NCBI RefSeq assembly: GCF_000613805.1
Contig: NZ_BAJR01000006.1
Location: 62,001-126,000 of the forward strand
DNA from: Phocaeicola paurosaccharolyticus JCM 15092
GTDB lineage: Bacteria > Bacteroidota > Bacteroidia > Bacteroidales > Bacteroidaceae
DNA length: 64,000 nt
Reading direction: 5' to 3'
This document shows, piece after piece, positions 28,206-37,537 of the stretch. The position numbers and the translations under genes were made by a program. The notes under the pieces were generated by a model, which was given only the letters and a program-made list of their open reading frames with translations, ran no database searches and was not told where the DNA came from. Position 1 is the stretch's first letter. Every line of letters starts with the position of its first letter.

Positions 28206-29222
28206 ATGAAAAAAATATCCGTTGTTATATTGAATTGGAATGGCGCAGAGATGCTCCGTAAGTTCCTTCCTTCTGTGATAGAGTATTCTATAAGTGATCA
28301 GGTTGAGGTATGCGTTGCTGATAATGGATCGACGGACAGTTCTGTCGCTGTGATAACAGACGAGTTCCCTCAAGTGAGATTGATACAACTTGACAAAAAC
28401 TATGGGTTTGCAGATGGTTACAATATTGCCCTTAAGCATTTAGAAGCAGAGTATGTTGTGCTTCTAAATAGTGATGTAGAGGTGACTGATTCCTGGCTTG
28501 ATGCAATGAGTTGTTATCTCGACAAGAACAAGGATGTTGCTGCTTGTCAGCCTAAGATACTATCATATAAAAACAGAGAATATTTTGAGTATGCAGGTGC
28601 ATGCGGAGGTTATATGGATCAGTTCGGTTATCCTTTCTGTAGGGGAAGAATATTTAATAGTGTAGAAAAGGATAGGGGGCAGTACGATACTGTAGTAGAT
28701 GTGATGTGGGCAACGGGTGCATCGCTTTTTATTCGACTTGAGGATTACAGAAATGTAGGAGGCCTTGATGGTCGTTTCTTTGCTCACATGGAGGAGATAG
28801 ATCTATGCTGGCGTCTACGCTCAAGAGGCAGACGCATTGTGTGTGTTCCACAAAGTGTTGTGTATCACGTAGGTGGTGCTACTCTTAAGAAAGAGAATCC
28901 TAGGAAAACCTTCCTTAATTTCCGTAACAATCTTATTATGCTTTATAAGAATACTCCTGAAAAGAGACTTAAAAAGGTAATGCAGGTAAGGGGGATATTG
29001 GACTATGTAGCTGCTGCGATGTTTTTATTGAAAGGCGATTCATCTAACGCTAAGGCTGTTTTAAGTGCCAGAAAAGAGTATGGAAAAATGAAACATGACT
29101 TTGAAGCTGACAGGAAGAATAACCAGGCTCTTTCTACATCTGATACAATAAAGGAGATTGTACCATATAGTATAATAAAGAGATACTACATTAATGGTAA
29201 GAAAATCTTTGCAGAACTTTGA
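28206..29222 (+). CDS. Glycosyltransferase family 2 (rhamnosyltransferase-like)
   Basis: 338-residue inverting glycosyltransferase with a GT-A fold. Seen are VVILNWNGAEML at the N-terminus, VADNGSTDSSV near residue 38, and LLNSDVEVTDSW near 88, where the DxD-like Asp lies; the acceptor region contains GGLDGRFFAHMEEIDLCWR (about 190-210), usual in the rhamnosyl/glucosyl transferases called WcaA or RfbF type. It has no membrane segment. It is 69 bases downstream of mtaB and probably shares its transcript. The glycan it builds is unknown: no polysaccharide cluster surrounds it. Confidence 0.85.
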   Translation: MKKISVVILNWNGAEMLRKFLPSVIEYSISDQVEVCVADNGSTDSSVAVITDEFPQVRLIQLDKNYGFADGYNIALKHLEAEYVVLLNSDVEVTDSWLDAMSCYLDKNKDVAACQPKILSYKNREYFEYAGACGGYMDQFGYPFCRGRIFNSVEKDRGQYDTVVDVMWATGASLFIRLEDYRNVGGLDGRFFAHMEEIDLCWRLRSRGRRIVCVPQSVVYHVGGATLKKENPRKTFLNFRNNLIMLYKNTPEKRLKKVMQVRGILDYVAAAMFLLKGDSSNAKAVLSARKEYGKMKHDFEADRKNNQALSTSDTIKEIVPYSIIKRYYINGKKIFAEL

Positions 29223-29252
29223 TTTTGTAAAGTTCAATATATTATATAATAA

Positions 29253-29286
29253 AATAAGAGTAAGGTTTCCCTTACTCTTATTTTTT
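29253..29286. terminator. Bidirectional terminator between the glycosyltransferase and folB
   Basis: Perfect 13-bp stem (29253-29265 and 29270-29282), loop of 4, flanked by A and T runs; placed between converging genes. Confidence 0.9.
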
Positions 29287-29308
29287 ATATTAATCTTCTA
29301 AAGAGGGC

Positions 29309-29677
29309 TTATCTTTCGTAATTCATCTCAACACCTACTGTGTCGCTGTTTGAATTCATAGGCGGATTCTCTTTAAAGAGTCTGATATTTATATACTCAA
29401 TAGTTGAATAAGAGAGAAACAATCTGTTGCATATTCTCTGACATACATTCTCTAAAAGCTGTGATGGAATCTCCATCTCCTTTCTTATATCATTGAATAT
29501 GTCAGCATAACTTATTGTCTCTTCAAGAGAGTCGGATATTGCAGCCTTGCTGAAGTCAGTCTTTATCTTGATATCGATAATAAAGTTTGCTCCAATCTTT
29601 CTCTCTTGTTCCATAACACCATGAAAGGCATAAAGTTTTATGCCTTTCATTATAATATACATATCAGTTGCTTTCAT
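29309..29677 (-). CDS. folB: Dihydroneopterin aldolase
   Basis: Folate pathway enzyme cleaving 7,8-dihydroneopterin to 6-hydroxymethyl-dihydropterin and glycolaldehyde. 122 residues with the family motif LYAFHGVMEQERKIG (about 16-30), including the binding Glu, and the middle motif ETISYADIF near residue 52. Begins 6 bases after nrdJ on the same strand, so it is co-transcribed with a deoxynucleotide-making enzyme. Confidence 0.93.
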   Translation of the reverse strand: MKATDMYIIMKGIKLYAFHGVMEQERKIGANFIIDIKIKTDFSKAAISDSLEETISYADIFNDIRKEMEIPSQLLENVCQRICNRLFLSYSTIEYINIRLFKENPPMNSNSDTVGVEMNYER

Positions 29678-29683
29678 TTTTAA

Positions 29684-32221
29684 TTATCCACAACGTGAGC
29701 TACCACATGTCTTGCAAATAAGACATCCTTCTTGATAGACAAGAGTCTCGTTTCCACAGTTAGGGCACTTTTGACCATCGGCTTTAGTCCCGTCGATAAC
29801 ATATTTCTTAAGTGCTCTTTCAACACCGTTTTTCCATGTGTTGATGTTCTCGCTGTCAAGTTGTAAAGAGTCTACAAGTTTGATAACTCTGTCGATAGGC
29901 ATTCTCCAACGCAATACTCCTGAAATAAGCTTAGCATAGTTCCAGTATTCCTTGTTGAATCTTTCAGAAAGTCCTTCGATAGTTGTCTTGTACCCTCTCT
30001 TGTTTTCGAACTGGAAGTCATATCGTTTGTTGCCATTTTCATCAATGTTCTTGATGATTCTTCCTGTTGTAACCGATTTAGGTAGAGATATACCTTCATC
30101 ATCATCCTGAAGACCGGTAAAGATTTCGTAAGGATGACCGTCGAGAATACCAACGAATGCTACCCACTTCTCTTTATTGTTCTGGAATCTTACAACATCA
30201 GCTTCCAATACTTTTGGACGAACTTCCACTACATCCGGTTGCTTGCAAGGAGGGTTTTCGCTCTTCTTGTCGCTCTTAGCAGAGATAAGAACCCCTGAAC
30301 GTGATCCGTCACGGTAAACAGTACAGCCTTTACATCCGGATTTCCAAGCTTCTACGTATAGTCTGTTTACGAGATCTTCGTCAACATCGTTAGGAAGGTT
30401 GATGGTAACACTAATTGAGTGGTCTACCCATTTCTGTATTCTTCCCTGCATTCTAACCTTCATAAGCCAGTCAACATCGTTTGAAGTTGCTTTGTAGTAT
30501 GGAGATTTCTTTACAAGTTCATCAATCTCTTCCTGAGTATATCTTTTTGTAGTGTCATATCCGTTTACCTCCATCCATGTAAGGAATTTATGATGGTAAA
30601 CGATATACTCTTCGAAAGCATCGCCAGTCTCATCAACGAAGTCGACATGAACTTCAGGGTCGTTAGGATTAACTTTTCTTCTTCTTTTATATACAGGCAT
30701 GAATACAGGTTCAATACCTGATGTAGTCTGGGTCATAAGACTTGTTGTTCCTGTTGGTGCTATAGTCAGGCAGGCGATGTTTCTTCTACCATATTTTACC
30801 ATGCTGTTGTAAAGCTCAGGATCAGCCTCTTTTAGACGGTTGATAAATGGGTTTTTCTCTTCACGCTTGCTATCGTATATTTCGAAAGCACCTCTCTCTT
30901 CAGCCATCTTTACAGATGAACGGTAAGCTTCAACAGCAATAGTCTTATGAACTTCTTCTGAGAACTCAGTAGCCTCTTCTGTTCCATATCTCAATCCCAT
31001 TGCAGCAATCATATCACCTTCAGCAGTGATCCCTACACCTGTTCTTCTTCCTTGCTTACTCTTAAGATAAATCTTCTCCCAAAGGTGTTTCTCTGTTAAT
31101 TTTACCTCTTCATTTTCGGGGTCAGAGTTAATCTTATTCATTATATGCTCGATTTTCTCCAACTCAAGGTCGATGATGTCATCCATTATTCTCTGAGCTT
31201 TTGCAACATGATCTTTGAATAGCTCAAAGTCAAAGTATGCATCTTTAGTAAATGGATTAACAACATATGAGTATAAGTTTATAGCAAGAAGACGACATGA
31301 ATCGTATGGACAAAGAGGAATTTCGCCACATGGGTTTGTAGAAACAGTCTTGTAGCCAAGGTCTGCATAACAATCTGGCACTGACTCACGGATGATAGTA
31401 TCCCAGAAGAGTACACCCGGTTCTGCAGATTTCCATGCGTTATGCACTATCTTTTTCCAGAGAGAAGATGCGTCAATATCTTTAGTGAATGTTGGTGCGT
31501 CTGAATCGATAGGGTATTTCTGTGTATAAGTTGTTCTATCTACAGCAGCCTGCATGAAGTCATCATCAAGTTTAACAGAAACGTTTGCTCCTGTAACTTT
31601 TCCTTCTGTCATTTTTGCATCAATGAAAGACTCTGAATCTGGGTGCTTGATTGAAACGCTCAACATAAGCGCACCACGACGACCATCTTGTGCAACCTCT
31701 CTTGTAGAGTTTGAATAACGCTCCATGAATGGAACAAGACCGGTTGAAGTAAGTGCTGAGTTCTTAACTGGAGAACCTTTAGGACGTATGTGTGACAGGT
31801 CATGACCTACACCTCCACGACGTTTCATAAGCTGAACTTGCTCTTCATCAATATGAATAATTGCTCCGTATGAATCGGCGTTCCCGTTTATACCAATAAC
31901 AAAACAGTTAGAAAGTGAAGCCACCTGGTATTCATTTCCGATACCTGTCATAGGGCTACCTTGAGGAACAATATATTTAAAATGGTCAAGAAGCTTGAAT
32001 AACTCCTCAGATGATAGACCATTTTTATATTTTGACTCTACGCGAGCTATCTCATTGGCTATTCTCCAATGCATATCATCTGGAGACTTTTCAAATACGT
32101 TGCCATATGAATCTTTTACGGCATATTTGTTCACCCAGACACGCGCAGCAAGCTCATCGCCTTTGAAGTACTCTAATGATTGTTCAAAAGCCTCGTTGTA
32201 AGTGTAAGATTGTTTATCCAC
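29684..32221 (-). CDS. nrdJ: Class II (adenosylcobalamin-dependent) ribonucleotide reductase
   Basis: Reduces ribonucleotides to deoxyribonucleotides using a radical made from coenzyme B12, independent of oxygen. 845 residues. Active-site parts are SNCFVIG (C106), the catalytic loop STNPCGEIPL with N293, C295 and E297, and the phosphate-binding APTGTTSLM. The C-terminal tail carries two CxxC pairs (CPNCGNE and CKTCGSSRCG) for a zinc ribbon and shuttle cysteines. There is no N-terminal ATP-cone like that of class I NrdA. It depends on B12 supply; no cobalamin riboswitch is recognisable upstream. Co-transcribed with folB. Confidence 0.95.
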   Translation of the reverse strand: MDKQSYTYNEAFEQSLEYFKGDELAARVWVNKYAVKDSYGNVFEKSPDDMHWRIANEIARVESKYKNGLSSEELFKLLDHFKYIVPQGSPMTGIGNEYQVASLSNCFVIGINGNADSYGAIIHIDEEQVQLMKRRGGVGHDLSHIRPKGSPVKNSALTSTGLVPFMERYSNSTREVAQDGRRGALMLSVSIKHPDSESFIDAKMTEGKVTGANVSVKLDDDFMQAAVDRTTYTQKYPIDSDAPTFTKDIDASSLWKKIVHNAWKSAEPGVLFWDTIIRESVPDCYADLGYKTVSTNPCGEIPLCPYDSCRLLAINLYSYVVNPFTKDAYFDFELFKDHVAKAQRIMDDIIDLELEKIEHIMNKINSDPENEEVKLTEKHLWEKIYLKSKQGRRTGVGITAEGDMIAAMGLRYGTEEATEFSEEVHKTIAVEAYRSSVKMAEERGAFEIYDSKREEKNPFINRLKEADPELYNSMVKYGRRNIACLTIAPTGTTSLMTQTTSGIEPVFMPVYKRRRKVNPNDPEVHVDFVDETGDAFEEYIVYHHKFLTWMEVNGYDTTKRYTQEEIDELVKKSPYYKATSNDVDWLMKVRMQGRIQKWVDHSISVTINLPNDVDEDLVNRLYVEAWKSGCKGCTVYRDGSRSGVLISAKSDKKSENPPCKQPDVVEVRPKVLEADVVRFQNNKEKWVAFVGILDGHPYEIFTGLQDDDEGISLPKSVTTGRIIKNIDENGNKRYDFQFENKRGYKTTIEGLSERFNKEYWNYAKLISGVLRWRMPIDRVIKLVDSLQLDSENINTWKNGVERALKKYVIDGTKADGQKCPNCGNETLVYQEGCLICKTCGSSRCG

Positions 32222-32296
32222 TTTATCCTAATATTTAAATCTGTTTATATGAAAGTTAAGTAGTAGTAGAATCGCTTTCCATAATAAAAGATATAG

Positions 32297-32326
32297 CAAA
32301 ACTAAATATGTTTTTTGAATAAACAA
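32297..32326 (-). promoter_or_regulatory. Promoter of nrdJ-folB
   Basis: On the minus strand: TTG (32324-32326), 19-base spacer, TAGTTTTG (32297-32304). Both elements match the Bacteroides pattern; the leader to the start codon would be about 70 bases. Confidence 0.6.
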
Positions 32327-32539
32327 AAAGATACAAGAAAAAGATTTTATTAATTTTCAAAATTGTCCATTTTGTATGATTAATATATTGGTAATCAGAT
32401 AAAAAGATTTTTAGAAAAATAAAAAAGTTTCCAATTTTGGAAAATTGTAGAATTTATTTATAGAAAAATGTTTTTAAGTTCTTGAGGAATTGAGAATTAT
32501 TTATGCTTTTTTTTGAGGAGTTTGATTATATTCTTTTTA

Positions 32540-32547
32540 TATATTTG
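32540..32547 (+). promoter_or_regulatory. -7 promoter element of the nitroreductase gene
   Basis: TATATTTG fits TAnnTTTG, 19 bases before the start codon. Confidence 0.5.
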
Positions 32548-32566
32548 TATCTGAAATAAATAATCT

Positions 32567-33310
32567 ATGGAATCAATAAAGAATAGACGTACAATACGTA
32601 AATATAAAGATAAAGATGTTTCAAAAGAGTTGATCGACAGATTGCTTGAGACCTCTTTTAGAGCACCTACAATGGGTAATATGCAATTGTATAGTGTTGT
32701 TGTTACTCGCGATGTGGAGATGAAGAAGAAACTGGCTCCTGCTCATTTTAATCAGCCTATGGTTATGGAAGCTCCGGCTCTCCTGACTTTCTGCGCTGAT
32801 TTCAATAGGTTCGTAAAGTGGTGTGAAGAGAGCGATGCAATTCCAGGATACGACAACTTTCTCTCTTTTATGAATGCTGCTACTGATGCCTTGCTCGTAA
32901 CGCAGGAATTTATAACCTTGGCAGAGGAAGAGGGATTAGGTACATGCTATCTCGGTACAACGATATATAATTCAAAGCAGATAATTGATATTCTTAAGCT
33001 ACCTAAGCTCGTTGTACCTATTGCTACTATAACCGTAGGCTATCCAGGCGAAAGTCCGGCACAGACAGACAGAATCGATTTCAGGGCTATTGTTCATGAT
33101 GAGGTCTATAAAGATTATTCATCGGAAGATATTAAGAGTATATATAAGGAGAAAGAGGGACTTGAAGAGAGCTTGAAGTTTATAGAGGAGAATAACAAGA
33201 AGACTTTAGCTCAGGTCTATACCGATGTGAGGTACAAACGAGGTGATAATGAGTATATCAGCAAGCTTCTTCTCGACGCATTGAAGGAGCAAGGTTTTAT
33301 TGAAAAGTAA
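32567..33310 (+). CDS. Nitroreductase family flavoprotein
   Basis: FMN-dependent NAD(P)H oxidoreductase, 247 residues. The N-terminal FMN-phosphate motif MESIKNRRTIRKYKD and SFRAPTMGNMQLYSVVV (about 30-46), and the later GLGTCYLGTTIYNS (about 124-137) with PIATITVGYPGE, are standard for NfsA/NfrA-like enzymes. The C-terminal extension after residue 175 is typical of the NfsA side of the family. The physiological substrate is not predictable; enzymes of this type can reduce nitro drugs such as metronidazole, among other substrates. Monocistronic, converging on dnaA. Confidence 0.88.
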   Translation: MESIKNRRTIRKYKDKDVSKELIDRLLETSFRAPTMGNMQLYSVVVTRDVEMKKKLAPAHFNQPMVMEAPALLTFCADFNRFVKWCEESDAIPGYDNFLSFMNAATDALLVTQEFITLAEEEGLGTCYLGTTIYNSKQIIDILKLPKLVVPIATITVGYPGESPAQTDRIDFRAIVHDEVYKDYSSEDIKSIYKEKEGLEESLKFIEENNKKTLAQVYTDVRYKRGDNEYISKLLLDALKEQGFIEK

Positions 33311-33337
33311 ATATTGATAATATTTAGATATGAAACG

Positions 33338-33382
33338 AAAATGAGCGGAATAGTTATCATTAACTATTCCGCTCATTTTTTG
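33338..33382. terminator. Bidirectional terminator between nitroreductase and dnaA
   Basis: Perfect 19-bp stem (33338-33356 and 33361-33379) with a 4-base loop, flanked by A and T runs on the two sides. Confidence 0.93.
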
Positions 33383-33396
33383 CGATAATACGATAT

Positions 33397-34802
33397 TTAT
33401 TTGCTTCTTAAGCTCGATTCTATCTCCTCTATTTCAGATTTGAAACTCTTATCTACATCCACCTGGTCCTTAACGATCTTGCAAGCATGAAGAACTGTTG
33501 CATGATCTTTATTACCTATGAGCTGTCCAATCTTAGAAGAAGAAGATTCAGTATGTTTCTTTGCAAGGTACATAGCTACCTGTCTAACTTGAACAATCTC
33601 TCTCTTTCTGGTCTTGGTGTGTATTGCAGACTCGTCAATCTCATAATGAGCACACACTTTAGAGATGATGTCTTCAATAGATAGAGGCTTACTCTCACAG
33701 CATTTGACGGCTTTCTTTACAATTCTCTGTGTCAGGTCCAAATCAATATCTCTCTTGAATAGTATCGATTGAGCAAGAAGAGAATTTATAATGCCTTCGA
33801 GTTCTCTGACGCTTTCGTTTACATTCTCTGCTATATAATTAATGACACTCTCTGGAATAGTGAGACCATCTCTCTTAATCTTATTGCGTAAGATGTTTTT
33901 CCTAAGCTCTACATCCGGTTTATCAAGCTCTGCTACCAATCCCCATTTGAAACGAGTAAGAAGTCTGTCTTCCATTCCTTGAAGCATTACCGGAGCTCGG
34001 TCGGATGTAAGGATAAGTTGTTTACCATTCTGATGTAGGTGATTAAAGATGTGGAAGAATGTGTTCTGAGTTTTAGTAACTCCCGCAAATTCCTGTATAT
34101 CGTCTATAATCAGTACATCTATGCTTTGGTAAAAACTTATAAAATCATTGAAGTGATTTGTACGAACAGAGTCAGTATACTGAACCTGAAAAAGGTGTGC
34201 AGATACATATAATACTCGTTTGTTAGGATATAGCTCCTTTATCCTTGTTCCTATAGCGTTTGTCAAGTGAGTTTTACCAACACCCGATGGACATAAAGGA
34301 AAAGAGGGTTAAAGGTCTTTGCAGGATCCTTTGCAACAGTCTCTCCAACAGTCCGTGAGAACTCATTACTTGAACCTTTAATGAAATTCTCGAAATTGTA
34401 ATTTGGATTGAGGTGAGGATCAAGCTCCTGTATAACAGGTGCCTGAGTCATGTTTGGTGACTTGTTTGCCTCGTGAATAGAAGTTGGTTTTGAGATAGCT
34501 GGAGACCTGTTTGTGCCCTCCATGTTAACCGAAATATGATTAGTCTTATCGGTTAAAACACTATACATCAATTGGGTTCCTTCTCCTATAACTTTGTATA
34601 GAACGGAACGTAACAAATCCACAAATTTTTCTTCAAGGAATTCATAGAAAAATGGACTCGGTACACCTATAGTCAATGCTTTGTCCTCATATCTCATGGG
34701 GACAATAGGTTCAAACCATGTTTTATAAGTCGTCTCTGCGACATTGTCCTTTATAATATCAAGACAATGTTTCCACAAAACGACAGGATCGTTTACAATC
34801 AT
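33397..34802 (-). CDS. dnaA: Chromosomal replication initiator DnaA (frameshifted in Walker A)
   Basis: Binds DnaA boxes at oriC and melts the origin. Domain I covers residues 1-85 ([21 protein letters not shown]), then a linker, the AAA+ domain with Walker [12 protein letters not shown], sensor-type [14 protein letters not shown], and domain IV with the DnaA signature [14 protein letters not shown]. The frame breaks at 34292: restoring one G on the coding strand (TATGTCC to TATGGTCC) gives [14 protein letters not shown], an intact Walker A, and 468 residues in all. As written the protein would stop before the P-loop, which is not viable, so a sequence error is the most likely cause. Converges on the nitroreductase gene. 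Confidence 0.95.
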
Positions 34803-35142
34803 ATAATGCGATTATTATAAAAAGCGAAACTTCTACTATTGCAAATTTCGAAATGAATTTTGATATAAACAAATAGCCTTTTGCTTGCTTTTCTTTTCGA
34901 TAGTACAAGTTGTTAATAATCAGGAGTTTACGAAAAAGATATTGTAAAACATAAAATGAATTTATTTGCTTTTTTGTATAATCTTGATTATTAGGAAAAT
35001 AGCCGTGAAGATTAACTCTTTATTTTTTTATTGAGTAGTAAAATAAATTTATCTATTTGCTTTTTTTCAGCGTTTTGGGTGGAATTAAATAAATCAGTGT
35101 CGGGGCTCTATTTAGAATAAATCTAATTAGCTCCGATTTTTT
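34803..35142. other. 340-base AT-rich region upstream of dnaA
   Basis: Lies between the dnaA start and the end of mlaD. No TTATCCACA-type DnaA boxes were found, so I do not call oriC. The only structure is the hairpin at 35100-35144; no reading frame is supported. The dnaA promoter must lie here, but no clear TAnnTTTG box is visible. Confidence 0.6.
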
Positions 35143-35144
35143 TT
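35100..35144 (+). terminator. Hairpin with plus-strand T run at the mlaD 3' end
   Basis: TCGGGGCT (35100-35107) pairs with AGCTCCGA (35129-35136), with inner TTAGA/TCTAA pairing; eight T follow on the plus strand. It may end mlaD transcription on the minus strand, but its T run points the other way. Confidence 0.6.
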
Positions 35145-36027
35145 ATTTATTTTTCTTACCAAATAAAGAGAAGTGTACATACCTCTTTGGATTAGATTTC
35201 AGGTCTTCTAACAAGAGGGAAGCATTAGCTGTAGTTGAACTCAGATTATTATATAAGGTAGCATCGTTGAATAGAAGACCTAGAGAATTATCCTTTCTGT
35301 TAAGCTTGCTAGTGAGCATTTGTACATTATATAAAGTAGAGTCTATTTTGGTAAATGTCTCTTTGTAGTTTATACTTTTCAACTCTCCGCTTATATCTGC
35401 GAAGTTTGTGGTTATGACATTCAGGTTGTAACCAATTTTCTGAAGGTCATTATTCATGAAGTGATTTAGAGAAGCTGTTGTCGATTTTAAGTTTGCACTT
35501 ATAGCTTCTGCATTATTAAGAGTCTTGGCGAGAGCAGGGTCTGCCATTAGTTTATTCAAAGATGTAAGAATGGAATCCATCTTAGGAAGCATCTTTTCTA
35601 CTTGTGGGAGAAGCTCATCCTGGGCGACGCCAACTAATCCATTATCGACCACTCCTTTCAGAGTATCACCAGGATTGTAGTAAGAGTTACCTTTTTCAAG
35701 AATTAGATTCATCTTTACAGTACCTAGCATTTCAGATACAAGTTCACCATAACTCCCTTTGGGCACTCTCATCTCTTTCTCAACCTCTACCATAACAGTT
35801 ACATTACCTGGTTTCTGGTAGTTGTATTCAATTTGTCTTACTGTACCTATCTTATATCCATTGGCATATACCGGACTTGATCCTGCTAATCCGTTGATAT
35901 TTGAATACTCAACATAATAGAAATTGCTGGATTGGAACAGGTTTATGCCTTTTAGATAATTAATTCCATAATAAAGAATCAATAATGCTAAAACTCCAAT
36001 CAGTCCTATTTTTACCTCTTTTTTCAT
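35143..36027 (-). CDS. MlaD/MCE family lipid-transport protein
   Basis: 294 residues: one N-terminal membrane helix (about 6-24), an MCE domain (about 37-115, with VYANGYKIGTVRQIEY and SYGELVSEMLGTVKMNL), then a long helical region (about 140-290) expected to form the tube through which MCE hexamers move phospholipids across the periplasm. The Mla ATPase and permease genes are not in the window. It lies 11 bases downstream of the amidase gene on the same strand, so the two envelope genes are one operon. Confidence 0.88.
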   Translation of the reverse strand: MKKEVKIGLIGVLALLILYYGINYLKGINLFQSSNFYYVEYSNINGLAGSSPVYANGYKIGTVRQIEYNYQKPGNVTVMVEVEKEMRVPKGSYGELVSEMLGTVKMNLILEKGNSYYNPGDTLKGVVDNGLVGVAQDELLPQVEKMLPKMDSILTSLNKLMADPALAKTLNNAEAISANLKSTTASLNHFMNNDLQKIGYNLNVITTNFADISGELKSINYKETFTKIDSTLYNVQMLTSKLNRKDNSLGLLFNDATLYNNLSSTTANASLLLEDLKSNPKRYVHFSLFGKKNK

Positions 36028-36038
36028 TTTTAGTTTCT

Positions 36039-37361
36039 TTAATCTCTTTTATCCTTAAACTCTTTGACAGCTTCATTCACATCTATCTTTTCTCCATTCT
36101 TGAAAGCTATTATGAAAGCATCCTTAAATACTTTTCTGACCTCTCTGCTTATTTTTAGAATCTTGTTGTAATCTGTGTCAGACTGATATGTATATTTATA
36201 TGTGCCATTCTCTTTATAATAATCTATAGGAGCGTAGCCTTTGAAGGCCCTGTCTTTCTCTTTCAATAATTGATTTGAGGCAGCAATCTGAATCTTGAAA
36301 ACTGGTTTGTCTTTACTTTCGTTTTTTTGCTCTTTAGTATTATCACTCTTCTTATCTTTAACAACATCTACATCACGTCTATTGTTGTTCTGTTTGTTAT
36401 TATTGATTAAGATATTGCTCTTTTTGTTTGATGAGGTAGGATATGGATATGAAACTACATTCTTGTCAGAGTCTTTTGCTGAAACAATCTCTTTTTCAAC
36501 TGAGGCAGAATCATTTACATCAATTATTATATCTTCACTCTTCTCATCCTTATCTTCAGCTACAGCTAACTTAGCTTTGCTGTCATAAGATCTCTTATAG
36601 GTCATGAAAGCTTTAAAAATACCACTCGCCATGCTGCTCGCTCCTTCATTAGAGATCAGATACTGCTCTTCATTTGCATTTGATATATATCCAAGCTCAA
36701 CTAGCACGCTAGGCATTGATGTTGCTCGCAAAACAAGGAATCCTGCTTGATGTACTCCTCTGTCTGTTCTTCCTACATTATTTTTGAAAGAGCTCTGTAT
36801 CCTCTTGGCAAAGAGTACACTATTCTCCATATTCTTATCCTGCAGGAACTCGAACATTATATAGCTCTCGGAAGAGTTTGGGTTGAAGCCTGCGTATCTC
36901 TGCTTATAATCGTTCTCGACAAGAATTACTGAGTTCTCACGTTTTGCGACTTCCAAATTCTCTTCGGAACGGTGAAGACCTAAGGTATAAGTTTCAGCAC
37001 CACTTATACTTTGTCCGTTTCTTGCTACAGCATTAGTGTGAATGGAGATGAAGAGGTCAGCTTTTGCGTTATTAGCAATCTCTGCACGTCTGTCCAAAGG
37101 AATAAAGATATCATTCGATCTTGTGAAAATAACTTTGGTATTTGTAGAATTAGCATTAATCAATTCTCCTAATCTCAATGCTACTCTTAGATTTATATCC
37201 TTCTCTCTTCCGCTTTTTCCAATTGCTCCCGGGTCGTTTCCTCCATGTCCGGGATCGATGACAACAACGAAGTCCTTTCCCAAAATCGTGTTTGATGAAA
37301 AAGGGAAAAATAGCCCAAGGCTACAAATAAAAAATATTATTTTAAGTCTGTATGTACCCAT
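36039..37361 (-). CDS. N-acetylmuramoyl-L-alanine amidase (Amidase_3) with SPOR-like C-terminus
   Basis: Zinc amidase that removes stem peptides from peptidoglycan, needed for cell separation. 440 residues with a signal peptide (about 1-28). The catalytic domain (about 30-240) has VVIDPGHGGNDPGA with the first zinc His, FISIHTNA with the second, and VLVELGYISNANEE with the catalytic Glu. A charged Ser/Lys/Asn-rich linker (about 255-345) leads to a C-terminal SPOR-like part (KPVFKIQIAAS onward), which would bind denuded septal glycan. First gene of the pair with mlaD. Confidence 0.93.
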   Translation of the reverse strand: MGTYRLKIIFFICSLGLFFPFSSNTILGKDFVVVIDPGHGGNDPGAIGKSGREKDINLRVALRLGELINANSTNTKVIFTRSNDIFIPLDRRAEIANNAKADLFISIHTNAVARNGQSISGAETYTLGLHRSEENLEVAKRENSVILVENDYKQRYAGFNPNSSESYIMFEFLQDKNMENSVLFAKRIQSSFKNNVGRTDRGVHQAGFLVLRATSMPSVLVELGYISNANEEQYLISNEGASSMASGIFKAFMTYKRSYDSKAKLAVAEDKDEKSEDIIIDVNDSASVEKEIVSAKDSDKNVVSYPYPTSSNKKSNILINNNKQNNNRRDVDVVKDKKSDNTKEQKNESKDKPVFKIQIAASNQLLKEKDRAFKGYAPIDYYKENGTYKYTYQSDTDYNKILKISREVRKVFKDAFIIAFKNGEKIDVNEAVKEFKDKRD

Positions 37362-37375
37362 ATCAATATAATTTG

Positions 37376-37383
37376 CAAATTTA
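37376..37383 (-). promoter_or_regulatory. -7 promoter element of amidase-mlaD
   Basis: Minus-strand TAAATTTG fits TAnnTTTG, 14 bases before the amidase start codon. Confidence 0.45.
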
Positions 37384-37537
37384 GGTAATTTATGATAAAA
37401 CTAAACATTTATCTCTCCGTTTTATCAAAAATCCAATACTTAATCCACAAAAGCAGATAAAAAGAACTGTTTTCAGCTGAATTATTGGTTATTTTGCACA
37501 CCATATTAATATGGCGCTAATAAAATTATAAATAGGT

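Larger units (their letters stand above)
32222..32566. other. 345-base divergent intergenic region, nrdJ / nitroreductase
   Basis: Very AT-rich. It holds the promoter of nrdJ (32297-32326) and a -7 box for the nitroreductase gene (32540-32547). No further reading frame, hairpin or riboswitch-like core was recognised between them. Confidence 0.6.

Noticed and set aside
32222-32566. Cobalamin riboswitch upstream of B12-dependent nrdJ
   Set aside because: No B12-box-like core or conserved stem set could be recognised in this AT-rich region.
33397-34802. Programmed frameshift in dnaA, by analogy with dnaX
   Set aside because: The site lacks a slippery heptamer or downstream stem, and the same kind of deletion occurs in seven other unrelated genes.
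34803-35142. Origin of replication next to dnaA
   Set aside because: The region is AT-rich but has no DnaA box resembling TTATCCACA, so there is no positive evidence.
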